NCBI RefSeq assembly: GCF_033115175.1
Contig: NC_084827.1
Coordinates: 151,769,701-151,833,700 of the forward strand
DNA length: 64,000 bases
Direction of reading: 5' to 3'
Source: Lepus europaeus
Taxonomy: Eukaryota; Chordata; Mammalia; Lagomorpha; Leporidae
The notes beneath the pieces were generated by a model. The model was not told where the DNA came from. It saw nothing but the letters and a program-made list of their open reading frames with translations, and did not search any database. Position 1 is the stretch's first letter, and each line of letters opens with the position of its first letter. The translations under genes were made by a program, and so were the position numbers. Positions 35,593 to 46,189 of the stretch are shown here, piece after piece.

Positions 35593-37087
35593 TAGGCGTT
35601 CTTCTTGCCATGACCTCACTGTGGTTTTCTGTTTAAAACTCCGTGCCAACTTACCTCTGCTATTAAAGGCCTGAACAAGGACTAATGCCACACCAATTTC
35701 ATTCTTTCCATGGACTGTGCCATGAGCTGGGATGGGAGTGTAGAAAAATCACAGAATCAACCAGCAACGCGGGCTGGACTTCCGAAATCATGGAGCTGTA
35801 CCTCTGTGCTTTAGAGACAAAGAAGCGAAGCATAAAAGGCCTGGGGTGAACTCCGACTGAATGAGAAAATAGAGAAAGTCTAAGCACTCCTGGGGCGAGG
35901 ACAGGTAAAACCTTCATGAGCAAATGGGGACTTCAATCTGTCTCCTCTCACCTTCCAACGCACAACATTGTGGCTTTTTACAAAATACAACTCTGTGGCT
36001 GGTAATGTTGCTATTATTGTTTGATTTGACATTCGTAGCTTATTCACTCATGAATAGTTTTTTTGTACAAGCATAATTACAAAAAGCTCTGTAGAGCGAG
36101 CTTATAATCTAAGCCAGACAGAGAGCCAAGGATCACAAAGGAATCCGAGTTGGAAACTGGGTTCTCTCGAGTTTCCCTGTGCTTGCTCACGTTTGGATTT
36201 CCCGTCGTGTGCGATTGCCTTCCTAGCATGTTTGCTCTGACAGGACGAGGGTGTAGGCTGTGACAGCAACCTCGGAGGCATTTTCATTGAAACTCCGTGT
36301 TGCGTTTGTCTTTTCCCTTGAGCACTGGCAGAAAGCAAGGCAAAGGTCAGAAAATGCAAGGCACGCTGCTTTCCCGCATTTCCCCTCTATGATTTTTTCA
36401 GGATTTTTTCCTGCTGTGTAAACCAGTTTTTCTTCTATGTTAGCTCTCTCTTCATCTGTTTGAGCTCCATCTCACCTCCGAAGGTACCTACTCTTCCGTC
36501 AACGTGTTCCTCTACTCGGCTTTGCACAGTCTTCTTGACTCTTTTTGGTGTTAAACTTCCTTAGAGACAGAGTGTCTGGTCTGTTGCTATATTTTTTTTT
36601 TCAGAGCAATTTTCCCCAATATAAATTACACCCTCAATTACTTTTCTCCTGCTAGCGCAGTGAATCACATTCTAAGACGCTGCTAGGGTGGGGGCTGCTG
36701 GATGTGGCGCTGGCTTGAGCCAGTGCTGGCTTGTCAACCTCCTCTATTTGCCCTGCTGCAGCAGACAAAGTGTAGCCTTTGTGCTGGAGGTACTCCCATG
36801 CGCATTCCTGCTGCATTCAGGTGCTCTGGGTGCCTTTGGGAAGTGACCATCACGTTTTAGAGAATGAGATTGCACTTGGAGCACGAATTACCTTAACCCA
36901 AGGCACCTTGGAGTTGCAGGGATGGGGCAGTTGGTGATAGTGTCCCCATTCTTCATCCCTCCCTATATCTTCAGTAGCCTCTTCCCCATGACTTTTCTGC
37001 TCTCCCATCAGGAGATGAGGATGTTCCCAGCCCACCGATTCTAACCATGGTATCTGATGTGGCCGACAGGATGCTAGCAGATGTGAT
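35593..37087. other. Intergenic single-copy DNA
   Basis: 1.5 kb with no recognised repeat or gene, upstream of an L1 insertion. Composition is ordinary. Confidence 0.4.
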
Positions 37088-37100
37088 ACAAGCGAGGCTT

Positions 37101-37877
37101 TTTTTTTTTTTTTAAACTTTTCTCTAATGAATATAAATTTCTAAAGTACAGCTTATGGATTACAATGGCTCCCCCCCCCCATAACTTCCCTCCCACCCGC
37201 AACCCTCCCCTTTCCTGCTCCCTCTCCCCTTGCATTCACATCAAGATTCATTTTCAATTCTCTTTATATACAGAAGATCAGTTTAGTATATATTAAGTAA
37301 AGATTTCAACAGTTTGCCCTCACATAGCAACACAAAGTGAAAAATACTGTTGGAGTACTAGTTATAGCATTAAATTACAATGTACAGCACATTAAGGACA
37401 GAGATCCTACATGATATTTTTTAAAAAATTGATTAATTTTCTATGCAATTTCCAATTTAACACCAGTTTTTTTTTTTTCATTTTCAATTATCTTTATATA
37501 CAGAAGATCGATTCAGTATATACTAAGTAAAGATTTCATCAGTTTGCACCCACACAGAAACACAAGGTGTAAAAATACTGTTTCAGTACTAGTTATAGCA
37601 TCACTTCACATTGGACAACACATTGAGGACAGATCCCACATGAGACGAAAGTACAGAGTGACTCCTGTTGTTGATTTAACAATTTGACACTCTTGTTTAT
37701 GGCGTCAGTAATCTCCCTAGGCTCTAGTCATGAGTTGCCAGGGCTATGGAAGCCTTTAGGGTTCGCCGACTTCGATCTTATTCCGACAGGGTCATAGTCA
37801 AAGTGGAAGTTCTCTCCTCCCTTCAGAGATAGGTACCTCCTTCTTTGATGGCCCCGTTCTTTCCACTGGGATCTCAC
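37101..37877 (-). mobile_element. 5'-truncated rabbit L1 (3' UTR only)
   Basis: 777 bp of rabbit-type L1 3' end in antisense orientation, with its poly-A seen as poly-T at the left. It is flanked by the perfect 13-bp repeat ACAAGCGAGGCTT (37088-37100, 37878-37890). No ORF2 coding sequence is included. Two copies of a segment starting CATTTTCAATT(C/A)TCTTTATA (37249 and 37479) form an internal duplication. Confidence 0.92.
37249..37665. repeat. Internal duplication within the L1 3' UTR
   Basis: The sequence from 37249 (TATACAGAAGATC, TTAAGTAAAGATTTC, ACTAGTTATAGCAT) recurs from 37479 with an offset of 230 bp and moderate divergence. Confidence 0.8.
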
Positions 37878-37940
37878 ACAAGCGAGGCTTGAAAGCCAGC
37901 CAGTGTGGTTGGACTCCCTCTCTTGCCTCGCTCCTATTTC

Positions 37941-38294
37941 TTTCTTATTTTTATTTTTATTTTTTTTATTTATTTATTGACAGGCAGAGTGGACAGTGAG
38001 AGAGAGAGAGAGAGAAAGGTCTTCCTTTGCCGTTGGTTCACCCTCCAATGGCCGCCGCGGCCGGCGCACCGCGCTGATCCAAAGGCAGGAGCCAGGTGCT
38101 TCTCCTGGTCTCACATGGGGTGCAGGGCCCAAGCACTTGGGCCATCCTCCTCTGCACTCCCGGGCCACAGCAGAGAGCTGGCCTGGAAGAGGGGCAACCG
38201 GGACAGAATCCGGCGCCCCGACCAGGATTAGAACCCGGTGTGCCGGAGCTGCAAGGCAGAGGATTAGCCTATTGAGCCCCCGAGCAGGCCCATG
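37941..38294 (-). mobile_element. CSINE, antisense, young type
   Basis: TTATTTATTGACAGGCAGAG head; end near GAGCAGGCCCATG. GCTCCTATTTC flanks it (37930-37940, 38295-38305). Confidence 0.92.
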
Positions 38295-38510
38295 GCTCCT
38301 ATTTCCATGACAAAGCATGCCTGGACTGGCCTGCTGTTCCCAGGAAGGGAATGAGAGACCGGTGGGACAGAGCTGCCCAAAGAAGCTGCCCCAGAACAGA
38401 GCCATCCAGCTGACCCAGAGACACACGAGCAAATCCAGTCAAGATGAGCGGTCACCTGTCCAGTCTTTAGATGAACTGCAGGTGCAGGAGCTGCAGTGGG
38501 AAGTGACTGT

Positions 38511-38530
38511 TGTGTGTGCGTGTGTGTGTG
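38511..38530. repeat. TG microsatellite
   Basis: Short TG/CG alternating run; further CA runs lie at 38575-38583 and 38660-38670. Confidence 0.8.
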
Positions 38531-38767
38531 TTTCATCTCAGAACACTTATTTACAGATATAGATATGTATACACACATACACACTCTGAAGGATATTTAG
38601 ATTGTTTGCCTTTTTTCTACTACAGACAAATCTACACCATACTATCTGTAGGTCATTTCACACACACACAAAATCATGGGAAATGCACATTGCTTTTTCT
38701 GCTATATTCACACGAACTTAAAAATATTTAGCTATTGTTTATCATCAACTTATGTCAATAATCAATA

Positions 38768-38868
38768 TTTTTATTTTTTTTAAATTTTCTTTAAGTTACA
38801 TAAATTTCATGTATTTCATATATACAGACTTAGGAACACAGTGATATTTCCCACCCTGACTGCTGTTT
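38768..38868 (-). mobile_element. Rabbit L1 3' UTR fragment
   Basis: T-rich start, then GTTACATAAATTTCATGTAT, TTCATATATACAGACTTAGG, AACACAGTGATATTTCCC, typical of another rabbit L1 3' end as I recall it. Confidence 0.65.
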
Positions 38869-38936
38869 TAAGCCTCTACATTTTGAGGTGGTTTGCTTCC
38901 CCACAACAGTGTGAGGTCATGTTCTCTCTCTCTCTC

Positions 38937-39170
38937 TTTTTTTTTTTTAGTTTATTTGAAAGGCAGAGTTACAGAGAGAGAAAGAAAGTGTGAGAAAGAG
39001 AGGGAGAGAGAGAAAGAGAAAGAGAATCCTTCATCTGCTGGTTCACTCCCCAAACAGCCACAACAGCCAAGGCTCGGCCAGACCACAGCCAGGAGCCAGG
39101 AGCTTCTTCCAGGTCTCCCTCAAGTGTCACAAGTTCCAGCTAAACCCCTTGTACCACAACGATGGCCCCA
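38937..39170 (-). mobile_element. CSINE, antisense, with internal deletion
   Basis: TTATTTGAAAGGCAGAGTTA head and long GA block. The middle is missing between CAGGTCTCCC and a CCACAACGATGGCCCC end. Confidence 0.8.
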
Positions 39171-39319
39171 ACCATGCCCTTTGACCCTAACGTGTGCTGT
39201 CTGGTGAACCCCCGTGTCAGTTGTGTCAAACAATTTATATACACAAACCATTGTGTTTTCACACTGTTTTAGAAGTACATCCTTTTATACAAATAGAACA
39301 CTTGAGGTTTTTTGTTTGT

Positions 39320-39583
39320 TTTTTATTTTTCATTTAATTACTCGAGAGGGAGAGCCAGCGCTCCCAATCTCTACTCTGCTCCCCCACTGCCTGAAATGAG
39401 ACCAGGAGCTTGTTGCCCAAGTAGGTGGCAGGAACATGACTGCTTGAGCCATCACCACTGCCTCCCGGAGTCTGCACTATCAAGAAGCTACAGTCAGAAG
39501 CTGGAGCTGGGAATTGAACCCAGGCACCCACAGGAGACACAAACATCCTAACCAGTGTCTCTACCGATAGGCCGAACACTGCC
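39320..39583 (-). mobile_element. CSINE, antisense, old
   Basis: ATTTAATTACTCGAGAGGGAG head, GGAATTGAACCCAGGCACCC, GGCCGAACACTGCC end. Confidence 0.75.
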
Positions 39584-39877
39584 AGTTAGGTGCTTGAATG
39601 TTGTGTTCCTGTTCCAAGCAGAAGCTATGTGATTTGTGAACTTTGAGAACTTCAAAGGATCAAGTTCTCAGTTTCTAGGACAACAGAAGTAGGTTTATCT
39701 ATCGAAAAGAGACAAAGCCCAAACAGAAAAGTCAGAGGATGGGTTAATCAAATATAGTTCTTCTGCTCCTTAGAATCCATTGAAAACACTGAACACGATC
39801 ACTTACCGGTCGTACATCACCGGGGAGAGTGTCCAGTCTCAAACAGCTTCAAAGAGGGAAATGTGAAAATATATCTT

Positions 39878-40212
39878 TTTTAAAAAAGTTTATTTTTATT
39901 TATTTGAAAGACAGAGTTGCAGAGAGAGAGAGAGAGAGCGAGAGAAAGAGAGGTCTTCTATCCGCTGGGTTACTCCCCAAATGGCCGAAATGGCCGGAAG
40001 TGAGCCAATCTAAAACCAGGAGCCAGGAGCTTCTTCCAGGTCTCTCAAGCGGGTGCAGGGTCCCAAGGACTTGAGCAGTCTTCCACTGCCTTTCCAGATC
40101 ATAGCAGAGAGCTGGACTGGAAGAGGAGCAGCCTGGACTAGAACCATCACCCATATGGGATGACAGCACTTTGGTCCGGGGCTTTAACCTGCTGCCCCAC
40201 AGCGCTGACCCA
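39878..40212 (-). mobile_element. CSINE, antisense
   Basis: TTTTATTTATTTGAAAGACAG head, CACAGCGCTGACCCA end. The perfect 13-bp repeat GAAAATATATCTT flanks it (39865-39877, 40213-40225). Confidence 0.93.
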
Positions 40213-40225
40213 GAAAATATATCTT

Positions 40226-40400
40226 GAAACTATAAATACGCCTATTGTCTTAATAGCTTCACCTTAAGAGACTTATCCTGCAGAAATATCCACAGATGTT
40301 CAAGATTTCCAGAGCCGCATTTTTTTTTCTAGTGAAAGATTGGGAATAATTTAAACGGTCATCAGTAGAGCACAGTGAGATAAATTGTGGTCATCCTGGG
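40226..40400 (+). mobile_element. L1M relic fragment
   Basis: ATCCTGCAGAAATATCCACA, GATTGGGAATAATTTAAACG, AGATAAATTGTGGTCATCC resemble the L1 region just before the 3' UTR. Confidence 0.55.
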
Positions 40401-41553
40401 TGGGACGGGGCAGGAAAGGAGGTTCTGTATACCCTCAAGGAACATTTCCAAGTTGTCCTGCTAAGTACCAAGAGTGTGATAAACGGCCACGGAGAGGAGG
40501 CAAGACACCCAGAAAGAGAAGGTCGCCGTGGCCTGCCTGACCACTTCAGAAGTACTGCAGATGCCCTAAGCAGTTTGTGTCAGCTCTTTTATTGACTATA
40601 TGTGACACGGAAGATGCTTGGGTATGTTTTCTAGAAGGTATGAAATGCTAGGAGAGAAAGTCCTTTTCGTGTTTAGTATAGTCTAGTTGGGATACACGCA
40701 ATCTTGACACAGGAAAAATAAGCAACAAAACCAGCAGGAGAGTGAGGATGGAGCCAACGCTATGTTGGACTGGTGAGGACCAGGAGTGCTCAGGAGTCTT
40801 CCCAAGACAACCCGGGGTGGGGGTGGGGGGGGAGGCAGGCAGGGCCCACGAGGCCAGAGACTTAGCAGAGGAGGCCTGGGCAATGAGCAAGGCATGTTGA
40901 GGGCCAAGGACACCCTTTGGCTGGAGAGCAAGATGGGCTCATAGAGTGACTCAGAGATAAGACAACGGTAGCCGGGGCTGCAACGTGAAGGACCTTGGAT
41001 GCCAAGGTCCAGAGCTGGGATTTTGTCCAGGGGGTTGAACCAGGGGCAATGTGTAGAAAATTGTGTCTTGTGGCAGTGTGATCAGCCAAGTGGATTGTAG
41101 CAGAGGAAGTCTGTAGTCAGGAGGCCCCTGGAGATGACGATGGAGGTGAGACAAAGAGACTCAAGCCAAGCTGGTGGCTGCAAATGCAGGAAAAGAGGGA
41201 CCGACACTGAGTCGGTATTCCTCAGCCGACCCTGCCTGGACACGACTTTGACATTCCACAACACATGCTTACCTCCTGTGACAGGTCGTAATCACTGCGA
41301 CAGTTATTATTTTGGGTTTTACAGGTGTGTGACGCTGTTGATTGTGCAAGAGCAGGAGGGTAGAGACAATCACATTCCCTGGTGTCGCCTGTCCTTTGCT
41401 CCCAGACTGTCACAGATAGAAAACTGATGGGGACACTGTCTTGCAACACTGACTCAGAGCAGAGCTTCACTGGCCTCTGTGCCCAGTGCAAGATCATGAA
41501 CATGAATTCCCTTGCTGAAGGCAAAGACAAAAGAGTAAAATGGTTCTTAAAAT
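40401..41553. other. Intergenic stretch, probably containing an old interspersed repeat
   Basis: The 40970-41150 section (AAGGACCTTGGATGCCAAGG, GGGATTTTGTCCAGGGGG, GCAGTGTGATCAGCC) reads like a widespread old mammalian repeat, but I cannot name the family. A G-rich run lies at 40812-40832. No gene is supported. Confidence 0.4.
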
Positions 41554-41565
41554 TTATTATTCTAG

Positions 41566-42156
41566 GGGCCAGAAGTTTGAGTCCTGGCTGCTCCACTTCT
41601 GATCCAGCTCCCTGTTAATGGGCTGGGAAAGCAGCAGAGGATGGCCCGAGTGCTTGGAACCCTTTCATCCATGTGGGATACCTGGAAGAAACTCCTGGTT
41701 TTGGCCTGGCTCAACCCCAGCCGTGGAAGCCATTTGGGAAGTGAACTGGAGGTTAGTAGATCTCTCTCTCTGCATCTCTGCCTTTCAAAAATATAAAATA
41801 ATTTTTAAAAATATTTATTTATTTGAAAGGCAGAGTTACAGAGAAAGAAAGGCAGAGAGAGATAGAAGTTTTCCATCTACTGGTTCACTCCCCAGATGGC
41901 CGCAACTGCTGGAGCTATACCAATCCAAAGCCAGGAGCCAGGAGCTTCTTCCAGGTCTCCCATGTGGTTGCAGGGGCCCAAATATTTGGGCCATCTTCCA
42001 CTGAGTTCCCAGGCCATAAGCAGGGAGCTGGATCAGAAGTGGAGCAGCTGGGACTCGAACTGGTGCCCATAGGAGACGCCGGCGCTGCAGGCGGGTGGCA
42101 GCTTCCACCCACTATGCCACGGTGCTGACCCCAAAATAAATCTTTTTTTTTTTAAG
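41566..42156 (+). mobile_element. CSINE, 5'-truncated, interrupted by another CSINE in its tail
   Basis: GGGGCCAGAAGTTTGAGTCC start lacks the usual head; CTGCCTTTCAAAAATATAAA tail. TTAT(T/C)ATTCTAG flanks the composite (41554-41565, 42157-42168). An antisense CSINE (about 41799-42135) sits in its tail. Confidence 0.85.
41799..42135 (-). mobile_element. CSINE, antisense, nested
   Basis: TTTATTTATTTGAAAGGCAG head and CACGGTGCTGACCCC end, bounded by AAAATAA from the host tail. Confidence 0.88.
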
Positions 42157-42215
42157 TTATCATTCTAGTATTCAATCAGAACTTTAACTGACGTTTTCAT
42201 TTAAAAAGCAATTAC

Positions 42216-42299
42216 GGGGCGGGGGGGAAAGCCATTGTAATCCATAAACTGTACTCTGGAAATTTATATTTACTAAATAAAAGTTAAAAAAATAAAAAT
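42216..42299 (+). mobile_element. Extremely 5'-truncated L1 3' end (84 bp)
   Basis: GCCATTGTAATCCATAAACT, GTACTCTGGAAATTTATATT, then an A-rich tail. It matches the 3' end of the L1 at 37101-37877 read on its own strand. Flanked by the perfect 13-bp repeat AAAAAGCAATTAC (42203-42215, 42300-42312). Confidence 0.9.
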
Positions 42300-42341
42300 A
42301 AAAAGCAATTACTAAAATAGCTGTTAAAAACAACTAAATAG

Positions 42342-42680
42342 GCCGGCGCCGTGGCTTAACAGGCTAATCCTCCGCCTTGTGGCGCCGGCACACCGGGTTC
42401 TAGTCCCGGTTGGGGCACCGGATTCTATCCCGGTTGCCCCTCTTCCAGACCAGCTCTCTGCTATGGCCCGGGAAGGCAGTGGAGGATGGCCCAAGTGCTT
42501 GGGCCCTGCACCCGCATGGGAGACCGGGAGAAGCACCTGGCTCCTGGCTTCGGATCAGCGCGATGCGCCGGCCGCAGCGGCCATTGGAGGGTGAACCAAC
42601 GGCAAAAAGGAAGACCTTTCTCTCTGTCTCTCTCACTATCCACTCTGCCTGTCAAAATAAATAAATAAATTAAAAAAAAA
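42342..42680 (+). mobile_element. CSINE, young type, well preserved
   Basis: GCCGGCGCCGTGGCTTAACA head, GGTTCTAGTCCCGGTTGGGG, CTCTGCCTGTCAAAATAAAT tail. ACAA(C/T)TAAATAG flanks it (42330-42341, 42681-42692). One of the best copies in the window. Confidence 0.93.
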
Positions 42681-43149
42681 ACAATTAAATAGATTATGAG
42701 TGCTACTGTGTAAACAGATCCATGCTGTATGGTTAGGCAATAAAAGCAAGTCTCCTGAGAGTATCACTGTGCACCCATTCTGCTAAAAGCACTGCTTGTG
42801 TTTCAAGGATAGTGCAGTGTGGGAGACGGTCCTCCAGGTCTGGGCCAGGCCTCCCAGATTCCATACTTAGAGCAGGGGCCAGGACGGGAAAGTCGCTTTC
42901 TGAATTGTTCAAACAGTTTACAAGCAGGTTATGCTCATCATGAAGAGACTTTCAAAAGCAGTTAGCACATCCCAGAGGAGGACACCTCCCACACGACCTA
43001 GCTTGGGCTTAAGAAGACTCTAGGAAAATGGAGAGAAGTGCAGTTTGGGGCAATACAGGCAGGGAGAGCAATAGTCAGGTCCTCCTCGGTCCTGCAGGTG
43101 CTACTTCTCCAGGCTGGCTTCCCAGTGTGGTCCAGCGTGGTTAGGAGTG

Positions 43150-43240
43150 GAATATGCACAGTTGAGCAAGTTATTTCATGTCTCCAGGCTTTCATTTCCT
43201 AACTGTAAAACGGAGGCAGAGTCATTAAGTGAGGTAAGAT
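43150..43240 (-). repeat. MIR relic, antisense
   Basis: TTGAGCAAGTTATTTCATG, CTCCAGGCTTTCATTTCC, AACTGTAAAACGGAGGC. Confidence 0.7.
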
Positions 43241-43252
43241 TAAATTAATTGA

Positions 43253-43592
43253 CATTGGGGCCCGGTGCTGTGGCGCAGTGGGTTAACACCCTAGCCTGAA
43301 GCACCGGCATCCCATATGGGCGCCAGTTAGAGACCTGGCCACTCCTCTCGCCATCCAGCTCTCTGCTATGGCCTGGGAAAGCAGCAGAAGATGGCCCAAG
43401 TCCTTGGGCCCCTGTACCCGCATGGGAGACCAGGAAGAAGCTCCTGGCTCCTGGCTTCGGATTGGCACAGCTCTGGTCGTTGCGGCCCATTGGGGAGTGA
43501 ACCATCAGATGGAAGGCTTCTCTCTCTCTCTCTCTGCCTCTCCTCTCTCTGTGTAACTCGGCCTTTCAAATAAATATATCTTTAAAAAATAC
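43253..43592 (+). mobile_element. CSINE
   Basis: GGGGCCCGGTGCTGTGGCGC head, CTCGGCCTTTCAAATAAATA tail. The perfect 12-bp repeat TAAATTAATTGA flanks it (43241-43252, 43593-43604). Confidence 0.93.
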
Positions 43593-44071
43593 TAAATTAA
43601 TTGATACTACCAATCAGCGTTAAGTCCAGTTTGACATATTTATACAACAACATATTCTGTGGCCACAGATTGATATGTGTTATCACAGAAAGATGTTCAA
43701 AGTTACAGTAGATTATCAAACAGTTTATAGACTAATTCCATTAAAATGATAGAGTTCATATTTTTCAATGTTTCCTGAATTTTGCAAGGAGCATGGGTTA
43801 CACTTACAAGAATAAAAATTAATAAAGCTATTTCTGTTTTTAAACATGACTTTGCAAGCCATGGCAGATACTCAGAAAGCTTTCAGCAACTGCCAGCTGG
43901 TTTTATTGTTGTCTCCTTAACATTCCGAATACCTACAGTGACCCTGTACTTCTCCTGGACTCCTCAGCTCTATACGTGGCCTGCCCCCTTCCTGAAACGT
44001 ACACCCCTTAAGGTCAGGTTTTTCTCCCCTGCTGACAGAAATAGTGTTTTCTCTATTTTAAAAATGTTTTA

Positions 44072-44412
44072 GGGGCCAGCGCCATGGCGCAGTACGTTAA
44101 TCCTCCGCCTGCGGCCCTGGCATCCCGTATGGGCGCCGGTTTGAGTTCCGGCTGCCCCTCTTCCAGCCCAGCTCTCTGCTGTGGTCTGGGAGGGCAGTAG
44201 AAGTTGGCCCAAGTGCTTGGGCTCCTGCACCACGTTAGGAACCTGGAGGAAGCTCCTGGCTCCTGGCTCCTGGCTTCGGATCAGCGCAGCTCCGGCCGTT
44301 TTGGCTTTTGGGGAGTAAACCAACAGAGGGAAGACCTTTCTCTCTGTCTCTTCCTCTCACTGTCTGTAACTCTACCTCTCAAATAAATAAATAAAATCTT
44401 TAAAAAAGAAAA
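44072..44412 (+). mobile_element. CSINE inserted beside or into the head of an older CSINE
   Basis: GGGGCCAGCGCCATGGCGCA head, CTACCTCTCAAATAAATAAA tail. AAAATGTTTTA flanks it (44061-44071, 44413-44423), and the right copy leads directly into an antisense CSINE. Confidence 0.92.
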
Positions 44413-44722
44413 AAAATGTTTTATATGTTTGAAAGAGAAAGAGAGGGAGAAATAGACAGAAAGAGCTTCCATCTGCTGGTTCATTCCCTTAACACCAGCA
44501 ATAGCAAGGGCTGAGGCCGGCCAAAGCCAGGAGCTCAGAACTCAGTCTGCGTCTCCCACATGGGTGGCAATGACCCAACCATTTGAGCCATCCCCTGCTC
44601 CAGAGTATGCATGAACCCGAAGTTGGACTTGAGAGCTGAGCCGAGGCTCAAATCCTGGCACTCTGACATGGGATATGGGCTCCCAAGGTAGTGTCTTAAC
44701 TGCTGTACCAAATGCCTGCCCC
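44413..44722 (-). mobile_element. CSINE, antisense, old
   Basis: TTTTATATGTTTGAAAGAG head, AACCCGAAGTTGGACTTGAG, AAATGCCTGCCCC end. Confidence 0.8.
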
Positions 44723-44752
44723 ATGCATTCTTTTTTTCAATATTTGTTTATT

Positions 44753-44982
44753 GGGGCCAGCATCGTGGTGTAGTGGGTTAAGCCACCGCCTGTAGTGCTA
44801 GCATCCCACATGGGCACAGTTCATTCCAGCTGCTCCACTTCCGATCCAGCTCCCTGCTAATGTGCCTGGGAAAGCAATAGAAAATGGCCTAAGTGCTTGG
44901 GCCCTATGCAGCCATGTGGGAGACCTGGAAGGCACTCCTGGACCCTGGCTTCAGCCTGGCTCAGCCCTGGCTGTTGCAGCTC
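44753..44982 (+). mobile_element. CSINE, 3'-truncated
   Basis: GGGGCCAGCATCGTGGTGTAG head; stops after CCCTGGCTGTTGCAG without the CT-rich end. Confidence 0.83.
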
Positions 44983-45284
44983 AAGGAGCAGGACAGGGTG
45001 AGGGGGTGGAAAATTACTAGGAGGAAACGTCAGGAGTAAGGGGATTCTTGCCAGGACGACTCAACAGAATTCTTGCTGAAGGTAGGCCAGGGTGATAAGA
45101 TATGGAGGGTGGGGGATTTTCACTCAACTGATTTAGCAAGACCTTGCTCAGACTGGATTCTACCAGGACAGAGAGGGAAGCCCAAGGTCGGCCTAGACAA
45201 ATAGAAAACTCAGAGGAGTCTGACTCAACTTTGGTCAAAAGAGAGAGTCTCGGGCAGCAGCTACAGCCAATACCCAAGTGAGTA
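44983..45284. other. Unassigned stretch
   Basis: GA-rich sequence (GGAAACGTCAGGAGTAAGG, CAACAGAATTCTTGCTGAAG). It has the texture of an LTR, but I cannot name it. No gene is supported. Confidence 0.35.
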
Positions 45285-45690
45285 CAGCCTGGCTTTGTTC
45301 CAGCAACACTTTATTCCCAAAAGCAAGACTCAGGCCGACTTGGCCCTGAGACCGGGGTTTACCTCCTCTGCTCTCGAACAGAGCTGCCAACAGGAGAACA
45401 ATGTGAGCCACATATGCAATTTTATATTTTCTCAGAGTCACACTAAAAAAAAAAAAATTAAGTCAAGGTGAGAGCAATTTTAGTGATGTGTTTTATTGAA
45501 CCCAATATATCCCAATATAATTTCAGCATATTATTCAAATAAATTACTGAAATATTTTACATTCTTAATTTGGTACTAAATCTTCAAAATCCACTGTGTT
45601 TTTCATCCAGATAGCAATTTCAATTCAGACTGGCCACATTTCAAGAGTTCAATAGCACCCTGGTGGGCAGCTCAGCTGTACAATCTAGAT
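45285..45690. mobile_element. Old hAT/Charlie-like DNA transposon relic (family uncertain)
   Basis: GAGCCACATATGCAATTTTA, TTATTGAACCCAATATATCC, AGACTGGCCACATTTCAAG, GTTCAATAGCACCC follow the order of a common mammalian non-autonomous DNA repeat as I recall it. It is heavily diverged. Confidence 0.5.
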
Positions 45691-45774
45691 TATGCTTGTA
45701 TGCATATAATTACATGTATTTTTTAAAAGCAAGTCATGCAGTTTTTCACCAAATGATCTTTTGGCATTGATGGG

Positions 45775-46090
45775 GAGAGGGTGGTGTTTGACATGGCAGT
45801 TAAGATGCCACTTGGGACACTTGCATCCCATTATCAGTGACACTGGGTTCAAGTCCTGGCTCCTCTTCTGATCCAGATTCCTGCCAATGCACACCCTGAG
45901 AAGCAGCGGGTGATGGCTCAAGCAGATGGGTCCCTGCCACCCATGTGAGAGACCCAGATTGAGCTCAGGTTCCTGGCCTCAGCCTGGCCCAGTCCAGGAT
46001 GTTATAGGTATTTGGGGAATAAGCCAGCAGACAGAAGATCTCTGTGTTTTTTTTTTTTTTTTAACTCTCTACCTTTTAATTAAAAAATTA
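45775..46090 (+). mobile_element. CSINE, older type
   Basis: GACATGGCAGTTAAGATGCC head, GGGTTCAAGTCCTGGC, CTCTACCTTTTAATTAAAA tail; followed by a GA microsatellite at 46095-46122. Confidence 0.82.
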
Positions 46091-46094
46091 AAAT

Positions 46095-46122
46095 TAGAGA
46101 GAGAGAGAGAGAGAGAGAGAGA
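46095..46122. repeat. GA microsatellite
   Basis: About 13 GA units at the 3' edge of a CSINE tail. Confidence 0.9.
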
Positions 46123-46189
46123 AACTGGGCAAGATGCTCATTGCAGGTTCTTGAATTCCTACCCTCCCTGTTTTTTTCTTTTCTTTCTT

